NCBI GenBank assembly: GCA_907163345.1
Contig: CAJQUN010000042.1
Coordinates: forward strand, 4,445,043-4,509,042
DNA length: 64,000 bases
DNA from: Haberlea rhodopensis
Lineage: Eukaryota > Streptophyta > Magnoliopsida > Lamiales > Gesneriaceae
Reading direction: 5' to 3'
Position numbers and translations under genes: made by a program. Shown one piece after another: positions 1-10,958 of this stretch (position 1 is the first letter of the stretch; each line of letters opens with the position of its first letter). The notes below the pieces were generated by a model. That model was not told the origin of the DNA, ran no database searches, and saw only the letters and a program-made list of their open reading frames with translations.

Positions 1-785
1 TAATTTTGTTTTTTGTAGAGTCATCAATAATCCTATATGAATGCCATTGTGATTCCTTAGAACCATTCATCTTGTGTATATGGACTGTATATATTGCATT
101 GCACTTTTATAATGATCAAGTAAAGCCATGCTTTATATGCACATTTAAAATATATATTTTAACATTACCATTTGTGTTTCGGGTTCTTCTTGTAACATGG
201 TATCAGGTGGAGGATCTTTCAGATCAAAATCAATATCGACTTTACCGGTGATGATGGCTGGTGATATTCAAGGCAATTGTGTGTGGATAGCCGGGAGCCA
301 TAAGATAAATCTTCTTAGAGTGAAGCGTGGGATTGACATGGTCAAAGTTTTGTTAGCAAATTATTGTTACAGAGTATGTCCGCTTTCTAGACCCTTTGAC
401 ACCTTGTAATTGCTTCATCAAGCTGTTTTTATTTGTCCCACTCAGAACATATAGGTTTTGCATGTGCCTTGGTCTCATGATAAGTTTGATGGTGCTAAAA
501 TGGGCTATTCAACATTACCTGGTTTAGTGAAATACTTGGTTTCACCACTCTTGAACTTGTTCTTTGGAATATCTAGTTATGTGAACATTATTTGTGAATT
601 TGCGAAGAGATAAACGGGCTTGAATTTTACTAGGCCATGCAAGTGTTGTAGTCTTGGGGTGTTCATCTTTTTGATTGTACACTTTCGGTTTTATAAAAAT
701 CAATACAGTCGGTTCAGTTTATGCATATTTTTCAACGAACCAACAATTGTGGATTAGTTTAGGTTTAAAACGTGGTTTAAACTAG

Positions 786-905
786 GGGTGAGAATCGGGT
801 CGGGTACTCGGGTGATCAGGATCGGGTATCCAAAATTGATACCCGAAACCGAGCATGTCGGGTACCCGATTTCGTTTCGTGTTCCTGAATTCTGGTCTCG
901 GTACC
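786..905. repeat. Short cgggta/tacccg palindromic repeat patch
   Basis: About ten copies of GGGTA, CGGGT and their complements are packed into roughly 120 bp, so the same peptide-like pattern (G-T-R-V / Y-P) reads open on both strands. The patch is low-complexity and has the look of degenerate non-autonomous transposon ends. I see no target-site duplication. Confidence 0.4.
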
Positions 906-1749
906 TGAACTCGATATTTATTTGTAAAACAAATTTGCACATAGACCCGATTGCCCACTTATTCCACTCTTGAAAGTGCTACATAAAAATTGTGGAGCGT
1001 ACGGTTCTTGCTACCTCCAGTTATATCAATTTCAAGAAACAACGTGATGCGCACGATGTAAGATGACATATCCTATAATTGGTCTATACCTGATTAGCAG
1101 GGTGTTTTTGTCTTTTCAAGGAATTGTGTTTTATAATACCTTCGTCCATTTGGCTTCCTCCATCGGGGCATGTGCACTTTATTTGAAAGTGTTGCTGTTT
1201 TGTTTATTTAGAACATTGAATAGTGTGACACGTCTTCAATAAATTAGTTCCAACAGTATGTATTGTATGGACGCAGAGGAAACAGACGGGGTGGGAAACT
1301 AAAAAACAAGGGGGTTTCGTGCACCCGACCCAAAACCCAATTTTTCCTATGCCCCTACCTGAATCCCGACCTGAAACCCGATCGGGTTTACAATAAACTT
1401 CAAAACCATTCTGCAAGTTTGACTTTGAGAAATGACATTATTCTGGCCACCGTCTATGTTTATCCCGGTGTGTACTCCTGGATTATCATTTCTCTCCATG
1501 AGCCTTGAATTTTGGCAAAAAAAATCTCTGACGTATCTTTTTCGCCGATCTTCATCTTTCATCTGTACTCCGTGAAGAGTTTGATATATTCATCTCCGAA
1601 CAGTCTTGAGCCCATAAGGGGGAATAACTAAGACGACACAAAAGTTGTCACGCCATTGTATGTACCATGTTGATCGTCAAAAAACTCGCTGAAATACATG
1701 ACATATATCATGCAGCTCGATGTTGTATAAGATTTGTTTGTATTTTTTA

Positions 1750-2034
1750 GCCTTCTCTTGCTCCATTCCTTCGAAGTATCCAACTCCTATAAATGTACCT
1801 TGAAAAGTTTTGCCATTCCGTCAATAATTGTTTTTAGTGACTCTCCAGCTAAAAACTTCCTCCTTGATGTTTGGAAAGTAAGTTCCCAAGCAGCTTTGGC
1901 TGATCATTCCAAGCTCATATTGAGAAGTAATATGAACCATTCTTTGTTAAGATCAAGCGTTCCTATTGCGATTCTCATGGCAGACGCCCACTCATCGATC
2001 AATACTTCTCCATTTTTGAAATCTAAAATTGTGA
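1750..2034 (-). pseudogene. Degenerate minus-strand coding remnant, unidentified
   Basis: Read on the minus strand from about 2034 down to 1780, one frame stays open except for one internal stop. It includes segments such as LIDEWASAMRIAIGTLDL and AAWELTFQTSRRKFLAGESL. The aromatic and hydrophobic spacing resembles a retroelement capsid-type helical protein, but I cannot assign a family. No ATG, zinc knuckle or pol motif follows. It lies just outside a possible LTR edge at 2036, so it may be internal sequence of an older retroelement. Confidence 0.25.
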
Positions 2035-2035
2035 C

Positions 2036-2686
2036 GGCCCGCCCCAACGGGTCGCCCGCCGTGTTCAATTGCTTGAACACAAGGCTTCGCTTAATTCAAA
2101 ATCTGTTTATCACTTTGATTTTCTGAGTAGTGGAAACGTTCCAATTTTCATAACAAACTAAAATGTGTTGACTTAATAGAATTTGACTTTGACTTTAAAA
2201 AAATTTGGCAGAGTCTCCTCTTAAAAATTGTACCCTGTGATCAGCCAGATCACTCAATCCAACAATACCAATATCCCAATAATAATATAAATAAGTCTAA
2301 ATAAGTCTCAACATCAAAATCAAACTAAAAACATAATAAAACTAAATCCATGTCCTCAAATAACATAACTTCCTCAACATAATCAAATTTCATTATATAT
2401 CTAAATATTCTCTATATCCGCATCATTTATGTCTTCGACCCCATCAGTAATATGTCAAATTACAGGTAAAGGTAAGTTGCAGTATTTTATAGTAAGCATA
2501 AGAAACATTTGTCAAAAGTATTAAAAACATCATTTTTCGTAATGTGACGAAAAATAATACAATTTCATATCAAAAACAACTTTCACATATATATGGGTTA
2601 ATATGAGCAGTTAACAGAGCTAACTTTCACAAAACAGAAACATAACAGAAATAACTGCACAGATAACCAAAGAATACAAACAGTAT
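2036..2686 (-). repeat. Left part of a probable old LTR, interrupted
   Basis: The stretch begins TGTGACGGCCCGCCCC and continues as AT-rich DNA typical of the 3' part of a Ty3-type LTR read in reverse. It stops at the AGTAT duplication of the inserted gag-only element and seems to continue at 7738 with GC-rich LTR-like sequence up to about 8235. I infer a single LTR split by the insertion. I could not find its partner LTR, so it may be a solo LTR. Confidence 0.4.
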
Positions 2687-3974
2687 TGTTGGAATCGAAG
2701 AGGGGGGTGAATGAGATTCCTTGGCTACTTTAGCGTTTTAAAATGAGTTTGAAAAATAAAAGAGTTTTGAGGTTGCGGAAGCCTTAAGTCAATCGATAAA
2801 TGAAAAGAACAAAATAAATAAATGCGTAATGGAAATTAAAGCAATAAAAGACAAGAGATTTGTTATAGAAGTTCGGCGATGAATCGCCTACGTCTCCTCT
2901 TCCCGGTTAGATAACCTGCAACCGAGGTTCCACTAGAACAAAAGATCTTGGCCTTGAGGGCTCCAAGTTAGCCACAACCCAATACTCTTCCCGAGTACAC
3001 AAAGCTCTTCCCGAGCACAATACTCTTCCCGAGTACACAAAGCTCTCCCCGAGCACAATACTCTTCCCGAGTACACAAAGCTCTTCCCGAGCTACCAACA
3101 CTCTTCACGAGTCTTCTTGGCCTTATGGGCTCCAAGGATAGCCACAACACATGCACCAACTTCACTTGTTGGCGACTTTACAATTTACCAACTTGCTTTG
3201 GTGTTGGAGGACCTTTACAATAAATCAAACCAAAAACACCTTCACGGTGTACTCACACGAAGACAACAAGACTCTAACAAAAAGAGAATTACAAACTCCA
3301 ATACAAATGTATGGAGATTGCAATGCAATTTGAAATTATAATGATCAAGACTTTGTAGAAGTTTGTAGACTTGTTTCTTAGCTTCAAAATGCTCCAAAGC
3401 ATCAATATTTATAGTGTAGGAGGCCCCCTAGGCTCCTACTAGCTGTTGCTACACAAAAGGCTGAAATCAATACAACATCGCCTCAGGCGATCTCCATCGC
3501 CGCGCCCCAACGGTCAGCATTTTACACGGATCGCCTCAGGCGATCGGTGGATCGCCTCAGGTGATCAAACGCAAAAATCAAGGCCGTAGCCTCAGCATGT
3601 CCAAATATGTCATCGCCTCAAACGAACTCCACATCGCCTCAGGCGTTCATCTCATCGCCTCAGGCGATCAGCCCATCGCCTCAAACGATCTCCCCCTGCG
3701 CGCATGCCCGCGCATGCCTCGGCGCCGCTTCAGTCGAAGTGCCTAGCGATGTCGCACCTGGCTGCCATCACCTGGGGCGATGGTCACCATGGCGATCCAG
3801 CCCACAACATGCACAATCGATTTTCTTCATTCCAATCCACTTTTCATCACTTAATCTGCACACTAAGTAGGTATATTAGTATAACAAACACAAGTTTTAT
3901 TGATCATCAAAACTCAAAGATAAACCGGGGATAAATTAACGCATTAAACGCAACCATGCGTTTAAGGCTCAACA
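2687..3974 (-). repeat. 3' LTR of the gag-only element
   Basis: This is a 1288-bp LTR. It contains an array of about 20-bp units CTCTTCCCGAGTACACAAAG / CTCTTCCCGAGCACAATA (2986-3110) and many copies of the near-palindrome ATCGCCTCAGGCGAT (3479-3690). Compared with the other LTR it has an extra 21-bp ATCGCCTCAGG unit near 3545. Confidence 0.93.
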
Positions 3975-3990
3975 ATCTCCCCCTTTTTGA
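3975..3990 (-). other. Polypurine tract
   Basis: The minus strand reads AAAAAGGGGGAGAT immediately before the 3' LTR, the expected position of the plus-strand primer for reverse transcription. Confidence 0.85.
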
Positions 3991-4920
3991 TGATCACAAA
4001 ACTTGATAAACTTGAATATGTAATATGCATGAAATGTGAGTACAAATGACCCCCCTTAACAATTGCATATCACATACAAGTTAAACAAGTAAAGCATTAA
4101 ACAAATAACTCTCCCCCTCAAACCGTGCATACACAAGCTCTCCCCCTTAAACTATGCATGTATTAAGGTTCAAGTTTATCACAAAATTCTCCCCCTTTTG
4201 TGATAATCAAAAAGCATAAAATTTAAATAAACATAGCTCAAATATGTTGACACATAGCCATATTTTAACAATTTTACACATGGTCCTCACCAAGAATGTA
4301 ATAGCTATTAGATCAAATCAATTAGTGAAATACACATGCGTTTAAGGCACTCAACCATGAATTCTAAACATTGCAAAGTGTGCATATGTTCTACCAAGAA
4401 TTCATGCACCTATGCCAAAAAAAAATTATAATTCTCAAACCAACATTTGATCATTTTATTAAGATCATGATAGTATTAGAGTATCTAACCACTTATAGCA
4501 TGCTTAATCACATAGTTGCACATTTCCACATAACATATTCAAATTTGAATCAAAGACATATCAAGATACTTACTATAAAAAGATAAGCATACATCATGCA
4601 ATAGAACAATTTAAATGTGCATATGCTAAGGGGTTATCCATTTTACTACCAATGAATATTTGAGCTTCATATTTATTGGTCACAATTAATTTGTGCCAAT
4701 TAAATTTTGAATTGCTCTTTTAAAATGTATAAAATAAATTTTACCTCCGATGACAAGAGTGCGTTCTTGGCATTGGTCCTATGCCTCGCGCCTCTTCTAT
4801 AGTGGTGAATAATACAAACTCCTCCTTTGAGTTGCTTGTGCCTTCATCCTCCATTCCATTGTTGTCCCTACAAAACAAATTAACAATAGGAGGATCTTTG
4901 GTACCCATTTGATTTTTGGG
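3991..4920. other. Non-coding internal region of the gag-only element
   Basis: This is AT-rich sequence between the gag end and the polypurine tract. It contains several CTCCCCCTTTTG/CTCCCCCTCAAA copies (4110-4205) resembling duplicated polypurine tracts. I see no pol remnant. Confidence 0.7.
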
Positions 4921-6392
4921 TCATTGATGGTTAGCTTTCATTGGCACCTTTGGAATCCATTTCCACCTCTTGTTAGGTTGGTATTGGATTCTAGCAAACC
5001 TACACTTATTCTTAGTGTGGCCATTTTTACAACAATAGTTACAAGTAGGAGAATCATGCTTGGCTTTAGCTAACATGCTTGAAAATGATTTTGATTTGCT
5101 TGAGTAGCCGAACCCGGCTTTGTCAAAGCTACAACGTTGTAAGCCAAGCAATTCACTCATCTTTTGACTACTTTCACTATATTTGCAAAAAGATATCTTT
5201 AAAGAATTTAATTCATTTTTCAATGAATTATTTTCTTCATCTTTCTTAGCAATCTCAAGTTTGAGTAATTTGTTGCTCATCTTGGTTTTGCCAAGAGCAT
5301 CAATAAGTTCATGATAGGAATCTAAAAGTTCATCAAATGAAGGTACCTCATTGTCGCTTTCATCTCCTTCATCTATGTCATCTTTTGCCATGAGACAAAG
5401 ATTTGTTGCTTCTTCTTCTTCATCGGAGTCGCTATCACTCCATGTGGCTATAAACGCCTTCTTCTTCCCTTTGTCCTCATTCTTCTTCCTATGACATTTG
5501 TTAGCATAATGGCCTTTTTCTTGACAATTATAACAAGTTACCTCATTTTTGGATTCATGTTTGGTAGCATTAGAGGTCTTTGACTTGCTATGTTTGTTGA
5601 AGAGCTTCTTGAACTTCTTTGTGAACAAGATCATTTCTTCATCATCATCTTCTTCATCATCGGAATGGTCTTTCCTTCCAACCAAGGCAATCCCATTTCT
5701 TTTGGATCTTTCCTCCTCCTTTATTTCTCTTCTTGTTGCAACTTCAAGTTCATGAGTTACCAATGTGCCATGGAGCTCATCAAGATCATAAGAAGCATTT
5801 TCACCTTTGTTTGACTCGATGATAGCCGTCCTCTTTGCGTCTCATTCCTTAGGCAAGGCCCTTAGTGCTCTCCTCCATATTTGCTTTGGAGGATACTTCT
5901 CTCCAAGTTGAGCAAGCTCGTTGATAATTAGGGTGAGCCTCCTAAACATAGAATCCACCTCTTCTCCGGACTCCATCTCAAATGTCTCATATTTGAGTTG
6001 TAGGAGGTCTATCTTTGTCTCCTTCACTTGGTTGGTTCCTTCATGACAAATTTGCAATTTGTCCCATATCTCCTTAGCGGTTGAGCACATCGAGATCCGA
6101 TTGTACTCCTTCATATCTAAAGCACAATGCAAAATATTAATAACTTTAGCATTTTGAGATATTAAAATCATATCCGCTCTAGTGAAATCGTCCATATCTT
6201 TGGGAACACTAATTCCCCCAACTTCCTTTAAAGGAATATGTGGACCTTCACTATGATCTTCCAAAGGTCATAATCCACGGATTGGATCTATAGAGATATT
6301 CTATTTTTCCAATAACCGTAATTATCACCCGTGAAGAGCGGAGGTCTATTTGTCGATTGACCTTGAGCAAACTCATTTGCTAGATTAGCCAT
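4921..6392 (-). pseudogene. Copia-type gag (UBN2 plus CCHC zinc knuckles), broken
   Basis: Gag packages the element's RNA in virus-like particles. From the ATG at about 6392 the minus strand encodes an N-terminal start including FTGDNYGYWKNRI, a UBN2-type helical capsid region (6264-5842) with KEIWDKLQICHEGT, and a C-terminal part (5763-4921). The C-terminal part has one canonical CCHC knuckle (CYNCQEKGHYANKC, near 5530-5480), a long acidic stretch and a second knuckle-like motif (CNYCCKNGHTKNKC). It is broken by a stop near 6289, a frameshift with a small deletion near 6262 and an in-frame stop at about 5840. The end at 4921 is followed by non-coding DNA rather than protease. A trans-supplied Gag must have mobilised this copy if it moved after these changes. 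Confidence 0.85.
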
Positions 6393-6425
6393 ATAAAAGA
6401 TTTGATTTATAAAACAAAAATCAAA

Positions 6426-6439
6426 TGGCTCTGATACCA
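6426..6439 (-). other. Primer-binding site, initiator tRNA-Met
   Basis: On the minus strand this reads TGGTATCAGAGCCA, the complement of the 3' end of plant initiator tRNA-Met. It lies two bases from the LTR edge and fixes the element's orientation as minus strand. Confidence 0.93.
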
Positions 6440-6441
6440 CT

Positions 6442-7732
6442 TGTTGGAATCGAAGAGGGGGGGGGGGGGGGGGGTGAATGAGATTCCTTGGCTACTTTAG
6501 CGTTTTAAAATGAGTTTGAAAAATAAAAGAGTTTTGCGCTTGCGGAAGCCTTAAGTCAATCGATAAATGAAAAGGACAAAATAAATAAATGCGTAATGGA
6601 AATTAAAGCAATAAAATACAAGAGATTTGTTATAGAATTTCGGCGATGAATCGCCTACGTCTCCTCTTCCCGGTTAGATAACCTCCAACCGAGGTTCCAC
6701 TAGAACAAAAGATCTTGGCCTTGAGGGCTCCAAGCTAGCCACAACCCAATACTCTTCCCGAGTACACAAAGCTCTTCCCGAGCACAATACTCTTCCCGAG
6801 TACACAAAGCTCTTCCCGAGCACAATGCTCTTCCCGAGTACACAAAGCTCTTCCCGAGCTACCAACACTCTTCACGAGTCTTCTTGGCCTTAAGGGCTCC
6901 AAGGATAGCCACAACACATGCACCAACTTCACTTGTTGGCGACTTTACAATTTACCAACTTGCTTTGGTGTTGGAGGACCTTTACAATAAATCAAACCAA
7001 AAACACCTTCACGGTGTACTCACACGAAGACAACAAAACTCTAACAAAAAGAGAATTACAAACTCCAATACATCAACAATGTATGGAGATTGCAATGCAA
7101 TTTGAAATTATAATGATCAAGACTTTGTAGAAGTTTGTAGACTTGTTTCTTAGCTTCAAAATGCTCCAAAGCATCAATATTTATAGTGTAGGAGGCCCCC
7201 TAGGCTCCTACTAGCCGTTGCTACACAAAAGGCTGAAATCAATACAGCATCGCCTCAGGCAATCTCCATCGCCGCGCCCCAACGGTCAGCATTTTACACA
7301 GATCGCCTCAGGCGATCAAACGCAAAAATCAAGGCCGTAGCCTCAGCATGTCCAAATCTGTCATCGCCTCAAACGAACTCCACATCGCCTCAGGCGTTCA
7401 TCGCATCGCCTCGGGCGATCAGCCCATCGCCTCAAACGATCTCCCCCTGCGCGCATGCCCGTGCATGCCTCGGCGTTGCTTCAGTCGAAGTGCCTGGCGA
7501 TGTCGCACCTGGCTGCCATCGCCTGGGGCGATGGTCACCATCGCCTGGGGCGATCCAGCCCACAACATGCACAATCGATTTTCTTCATTCCAATCCACTT
7601 TTCATCACTTAATCTGCACACTAAGTAGATATATTAGTATAACAAACACAAGTTTTGTTGATCATCAAAACTCAAAGATAAACCGGGGATAAATTAACGC
7701 ATTAAACGCAACCATGCGTTTAAGGCTCAACA
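6442..7732 (-). repeat. 5' LTR of the gag-only element, with an 18-G run
   Basis: This 1291-bp LTR is nearly identical to 2687-3974. The run of G after TCGAAGA is 18 long here (6457-6474) against 6 in the partner (2702-2707). It carries the same CTCTTCCCGAG array (6748-6880) and the CGCCTCAGGCG palindromes (7248-7440), plus an extra ATCGCCTGGGGCGAT copy near 7537. Confidence 0.93.
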
Positions 7733-7737
7733 AGTAT

Positions 7738-8235
7738 CATATAACAATCACATAATAACCATACGATAGCCATTGAAATGAAACAAATGCATACTTAAGG
7801 AGGTGACACAATGATATCATTCCAGACTATACCCGCTGGAAGGGTATTGGCAGATATTATACCCCCTCCGCCTTTGGGCAAAACAAAATACGTTTATTTA
7901 TTCTCGTCGCCAACGAGCCGAAAGTGTGCGTGCTTTTACCCTCGTCGCAAGCGAGACAGACAAACAAAGAACATCCTCAATTCACAACCTCAAATAATAT
8001 TCACTGAATCAAGACAAGCATGTTATTTCAAAATAGTTTTCACAAACAATAAAATGCTAGTCAAAATTCCATTTTTCAACAAAATCACATTTCTATAAAA
8101 AAAAATAATTCCTTTCAAAAAACCTTGCATGCTTACTATCCCAGAACATTTCAAAAATAAATAACATAAAATACTTAAATAATTTGCGAAAAATGCAACT
8201 CCATTTACGTACCTCAAAGCTTCCTAAAATGTTCA
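7738..8235 (-). repeat. Right part of the probable old interrupted LTR
   Basis: After the AGTAT duplication the LTR-like sequence resumes, with a GC-rich segment at 7811-7970 (ccctcgtcgcaagcgagac) and an AT-rich tail. It ends near 8235, where sequence from the Athila-like gag-only family starts without an LTR boundary. Confidence 0.4.
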
Positions 8236-8244
8236 AGCTACAAA

Positions 8245-9794
8245 ATCACATTCTCGATACTTGAAACAGTTATTTCATGACTTGCATTATTATCAGAAAT
8301 CTCACATGTACACATTCAAAAGTTGAACAAGACATATTTTCTCCTAAATCAAGCAACACACCTCAAAATCGGAACGTGTGTGTGCTACTGTCAATCTCAA
8401 GTTTTATGCACATATTCAAGATCAAAGTATGCAAATCAAATCAAAGTCGAGATTATCGTTAAGTACCCCATAAGCCTATTTTAAACAACTTCTCCACTAA
8501 TGATAGTTACTCCCTAGACTTGAATCAAAATGACTTTTTAAGCTTGTAATGTAAGGCCTTTGGTGTCGGTTTCAAAGAAAAGATAGGAAATCACAAAGAA
8601 GGGATTATATCTTGTAAAGTTCACTTTTTGTAGCACATACTTTTGAGCTCCTCTTCTTTTTTTTTTTTTTTTTGATCTTTAAATAAAATTATATACCAAT
8701 GAAAAGCTGTTCAATACAGAATATGAAAGCCAAAAGCCACAGACGGCAGGCCAATAGCCACAGACGACTTAATAAAACAAAAGTACCCCAAGACACTCTA
8801 CTAATGAGCTCATTCATCAACATTTTTCACTAATAAGCTCATCAAGATATAACAGTATAATCGCATCCAATGATTCATTATACTCCCTTAGGGTAAGGAT
8901 AAAATTTTTCATTTAGGCTCAACAAGGGTATGTATACTGAGTTAAACAAGAATGTCGAATGGGGTCTAACTATATGCAATGCATAAGCCATTCTTTTTCA
9001 ATAAAGCTCAAAACGTGACACTGAGGATTAATATAAATCATGATAAGCTTGAAAGGCTCAAACGTGTCAAAGATTGCCTAGATCATTTCCAAGTCAAGTT
9101 TGTAACTATAAAATTTCGCCTCAAAGTGTCATCATCAAATAGGTTTTAGGATAACTCTAAGATGCTCAAGACAAATCATCAAGTTCACAACAATTATCAC
9201 TATTCAACATGCAATCCACAAGATCATGACTCAATGTGCTCAAAGTATTCCTCATTCTTGACATGCTAACTCAAAATAGGATATTCATGTTCAAGTCCAA
9301 CAATCATCAAAATTCAAGTCCATATGCATAGTGAGATCAAAATCCTCATTGAATAGTCATTACTATAATTCATTCTTTTCTCAAGTTTGAACTCATATAT
9401 ATAAAAAATTAGCTCAAAATAAATGGACGATTCAAGTGTCAATTAAGCACACAACATGCAGATTAAGCAAGTAAAACATGCAAGCCACTCCCCCAAACTT
9501 AAGTCAAACATTGTCCTCATTGTTTAAAAAAATCAAAAGGGAAAAAGTAAATTCCCCTGATCAAGACGCTTGCATGAGGGTTGAGGAAGATCGGCTTTTG
9601 AAAGCTCCACTGTTGTAGGGATTCATCGCTCCAACTAAGTACCTAGCAAGGGAAGAATGCAAATGGTAAAATAGTCGACTCGAGAGATATACAAACTAAA
9701 TGCAAAAACTGAAAATAAAACAAAACTAAATAGCAAAAGGATGCGCTTGGGTTGCCTCCCAAGAAGCGCTGATTTCTAGTCGTAGGCTTGACCA
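8245..9794. other. 3' internal non-coding region of copy I
   Basis: After the gag stop the family has the conserved phrase ttgggaggcaaccca (near 9755 on the minus strand), an internal purine tract (GTTTGGGGGAGT type, near 9490) and about 1.3 kb without coding capacity. 8280-8550 is homologous to 46760-47040 and 53630-53900. Confidence 0.75.
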
Positions 9795-10812
9795 TCAGAA
9801 GCAACCATCAAAGAACGGATGCCGCCCATTGTAAGTATCGTATGATACCACGAATGGGTCTTCATTCAGTATGCCCTCAAGATTGGCATGAATATAACAG
9901 TGTAGGCTCGTCGTTCCAACAACATTCGTCTTGAAGTGGTAGGCATGGGAGAATGATTCTTGACTTGGCTTCATATCTTGGAGGATATATTGTGGTGATG
10001 TTGGCATCCATGGGAAATACGGATCCACATATGGCATAGAACATGTCTCCATCGATGGGCTTAAGTCAGAAGCTTTGAAAGTCTCTTCCTTTTCCAACAT
10101 CACACTCGGCTCATCTTCACATGGGAACTCCTCGGATGATGTCTCTGAAGTAGGCTCAAGTTCCCTTGAATCTTCCACACTAGTAGGATCACCCCCCCCA
10201 AACTTGGTTGTTTGAGTGATCATCGTCATGAAACCCAACTTGACTCGTCTCCTCTTTTTTAGTAGGTATCGTCTCATTCTCTTGGCAGTTTGCCGATAAT
10301 GTTTCCATTAAGATCGTCATTTGCTGCTCCAGATGACGCATTGAGTTGGTCTAACCTTCAATCTTTGTCTCACATGATGCCATAAATCTATTTAAGGTAT
10401 CCTCTAACTGAGTCGTGACGTCTGCAGAACTATCTCTCCTCTCTTCGTGATGTTCAAATGGTTGGGGCGTATCATTAGGGTAGTGAGGCTCCGGTGGGTA
10501 TTGGTGACTCCAACCTTGTAGTGAAGGATCACAATGCCAGTGATAATCAAAGTCCGTCATATCATTGAACAGGTGCAACACGCTGTCCTCATCTCTATCA
10601 ACCAGGGGACTCCCAGTCACCAGTGCTCCGCTGAATACCCATTCTCGTGTCTGTGCATCCAAACTTTTGAAGAAATATTGCAGAAGAATATAGTTTGGAA
10701 ATTTGTGATACCGGATTGTGTCTGCCAATTCATTGAATCTCCCCCACGCTGCATAAAACGGCTCTGAATATTGTTGGGCAAATCTTGTGAAGACTCGTTG
10801 ATGAAGCATCAC
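9795..10812 (-). pseudogene. Broken gag of copy I
   Basis: The minus strand starts MMLHQRVFTRFAQQYSEPFY and continues with the capsid-like segment FNELADTIRYHKFPNYILLQ. A stop lies near 10351 and a shifted second part runs 10277-9795, ending in YNGRHPFFDGCF. The intact relative at 44555-45589 is 344 aa in one frame, so this copy has a stop and a frameshift. No zinc knuckle is visible. Confidence 0.8.
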
Positions 10813-10934
10813 AAGTACCTCGCAAGAAAAACAAATAAAACAATTAAAGTTTTCTTTTTTGAATTAAATGTATACAAAAGAACAAAATGGTTAAATTACA
10901 GTCAAAGGTTCTCGTATGATATTACTAAAGTTAG

Positions 10935-10952
10935 TGCCCGGCAACGGCGCCA
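10935..10952 (-). other. Primer-binding site, tRNA-Asp (one mismatch)
   Basis: The minus strand reads TGGCGCCGTTGCCGGGCA, one base from the TGGCGCCGTTGCCGGGGA site used by Athila-type elements. It sits six bases inside the LTR edge. Confidence 0.85.
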
Positions 10953-10958
10953 TAAACT

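Larger units (their letters stand above)
1..2035. other. Left-edge region without a confident gene
   Basis: I recognise no gene here. On the plus strand, 197-400 gives an open stretch after a possible splice acceptor (tatcag at about 203-208) with residues such as GDIQGNCVWIAGSHKINLL. This could be part of an exon, but I cannot name it. 786-905 holds short direct and inverted copies of cgggta/tacccg, and 1320-1395 has a second patch of cccgac/cccgat motifs. A TAGGGGTGAGAATCGGGT-like start at 784 recalls hAT-type termini, but I found no matching other end. Confidence 0.3.
2687..7732 (-). mobile_element. Gag-only LTR retrotransposon (TR-GAG type, Copia-like primer site)
   Basis: A complete 5.0-kb element lies on the minus strand. 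Direct LTRs are at 2687-3974 and 6442-7732 with TG...CA ends (TGTTGAGCC...TTCCAACA when read on the minus strand), and both sides carry the 5-bp duplication AGTAT (2682-2686 and 7733-7737). The internal 2.47 kb holds a tRNA-iMet primer site next to the right LTR, a purine-rich tract next to the left LTR and one broken gag. It contains no protease, integrase or reverse transcriptase, so it would need enzymes from an autonomous Copia relative. The LTRs agree closely except at repeat tracts, which suggests a fairly young insertion. Confidence 0.93.

Noticed and set aside
1750..2034. Endogenous pararetrovirus remnant
   Set aside because: The short helical-looking remnant has no movement-protein, protease or RT motif, so there is no support for calling it viral.
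1734..2126. 130-codon plus-strand frame
   Set aside because: It is the antisense of a more protein-like but degenerate minus-strand remnant and runs into an LTR-like start at 2036.
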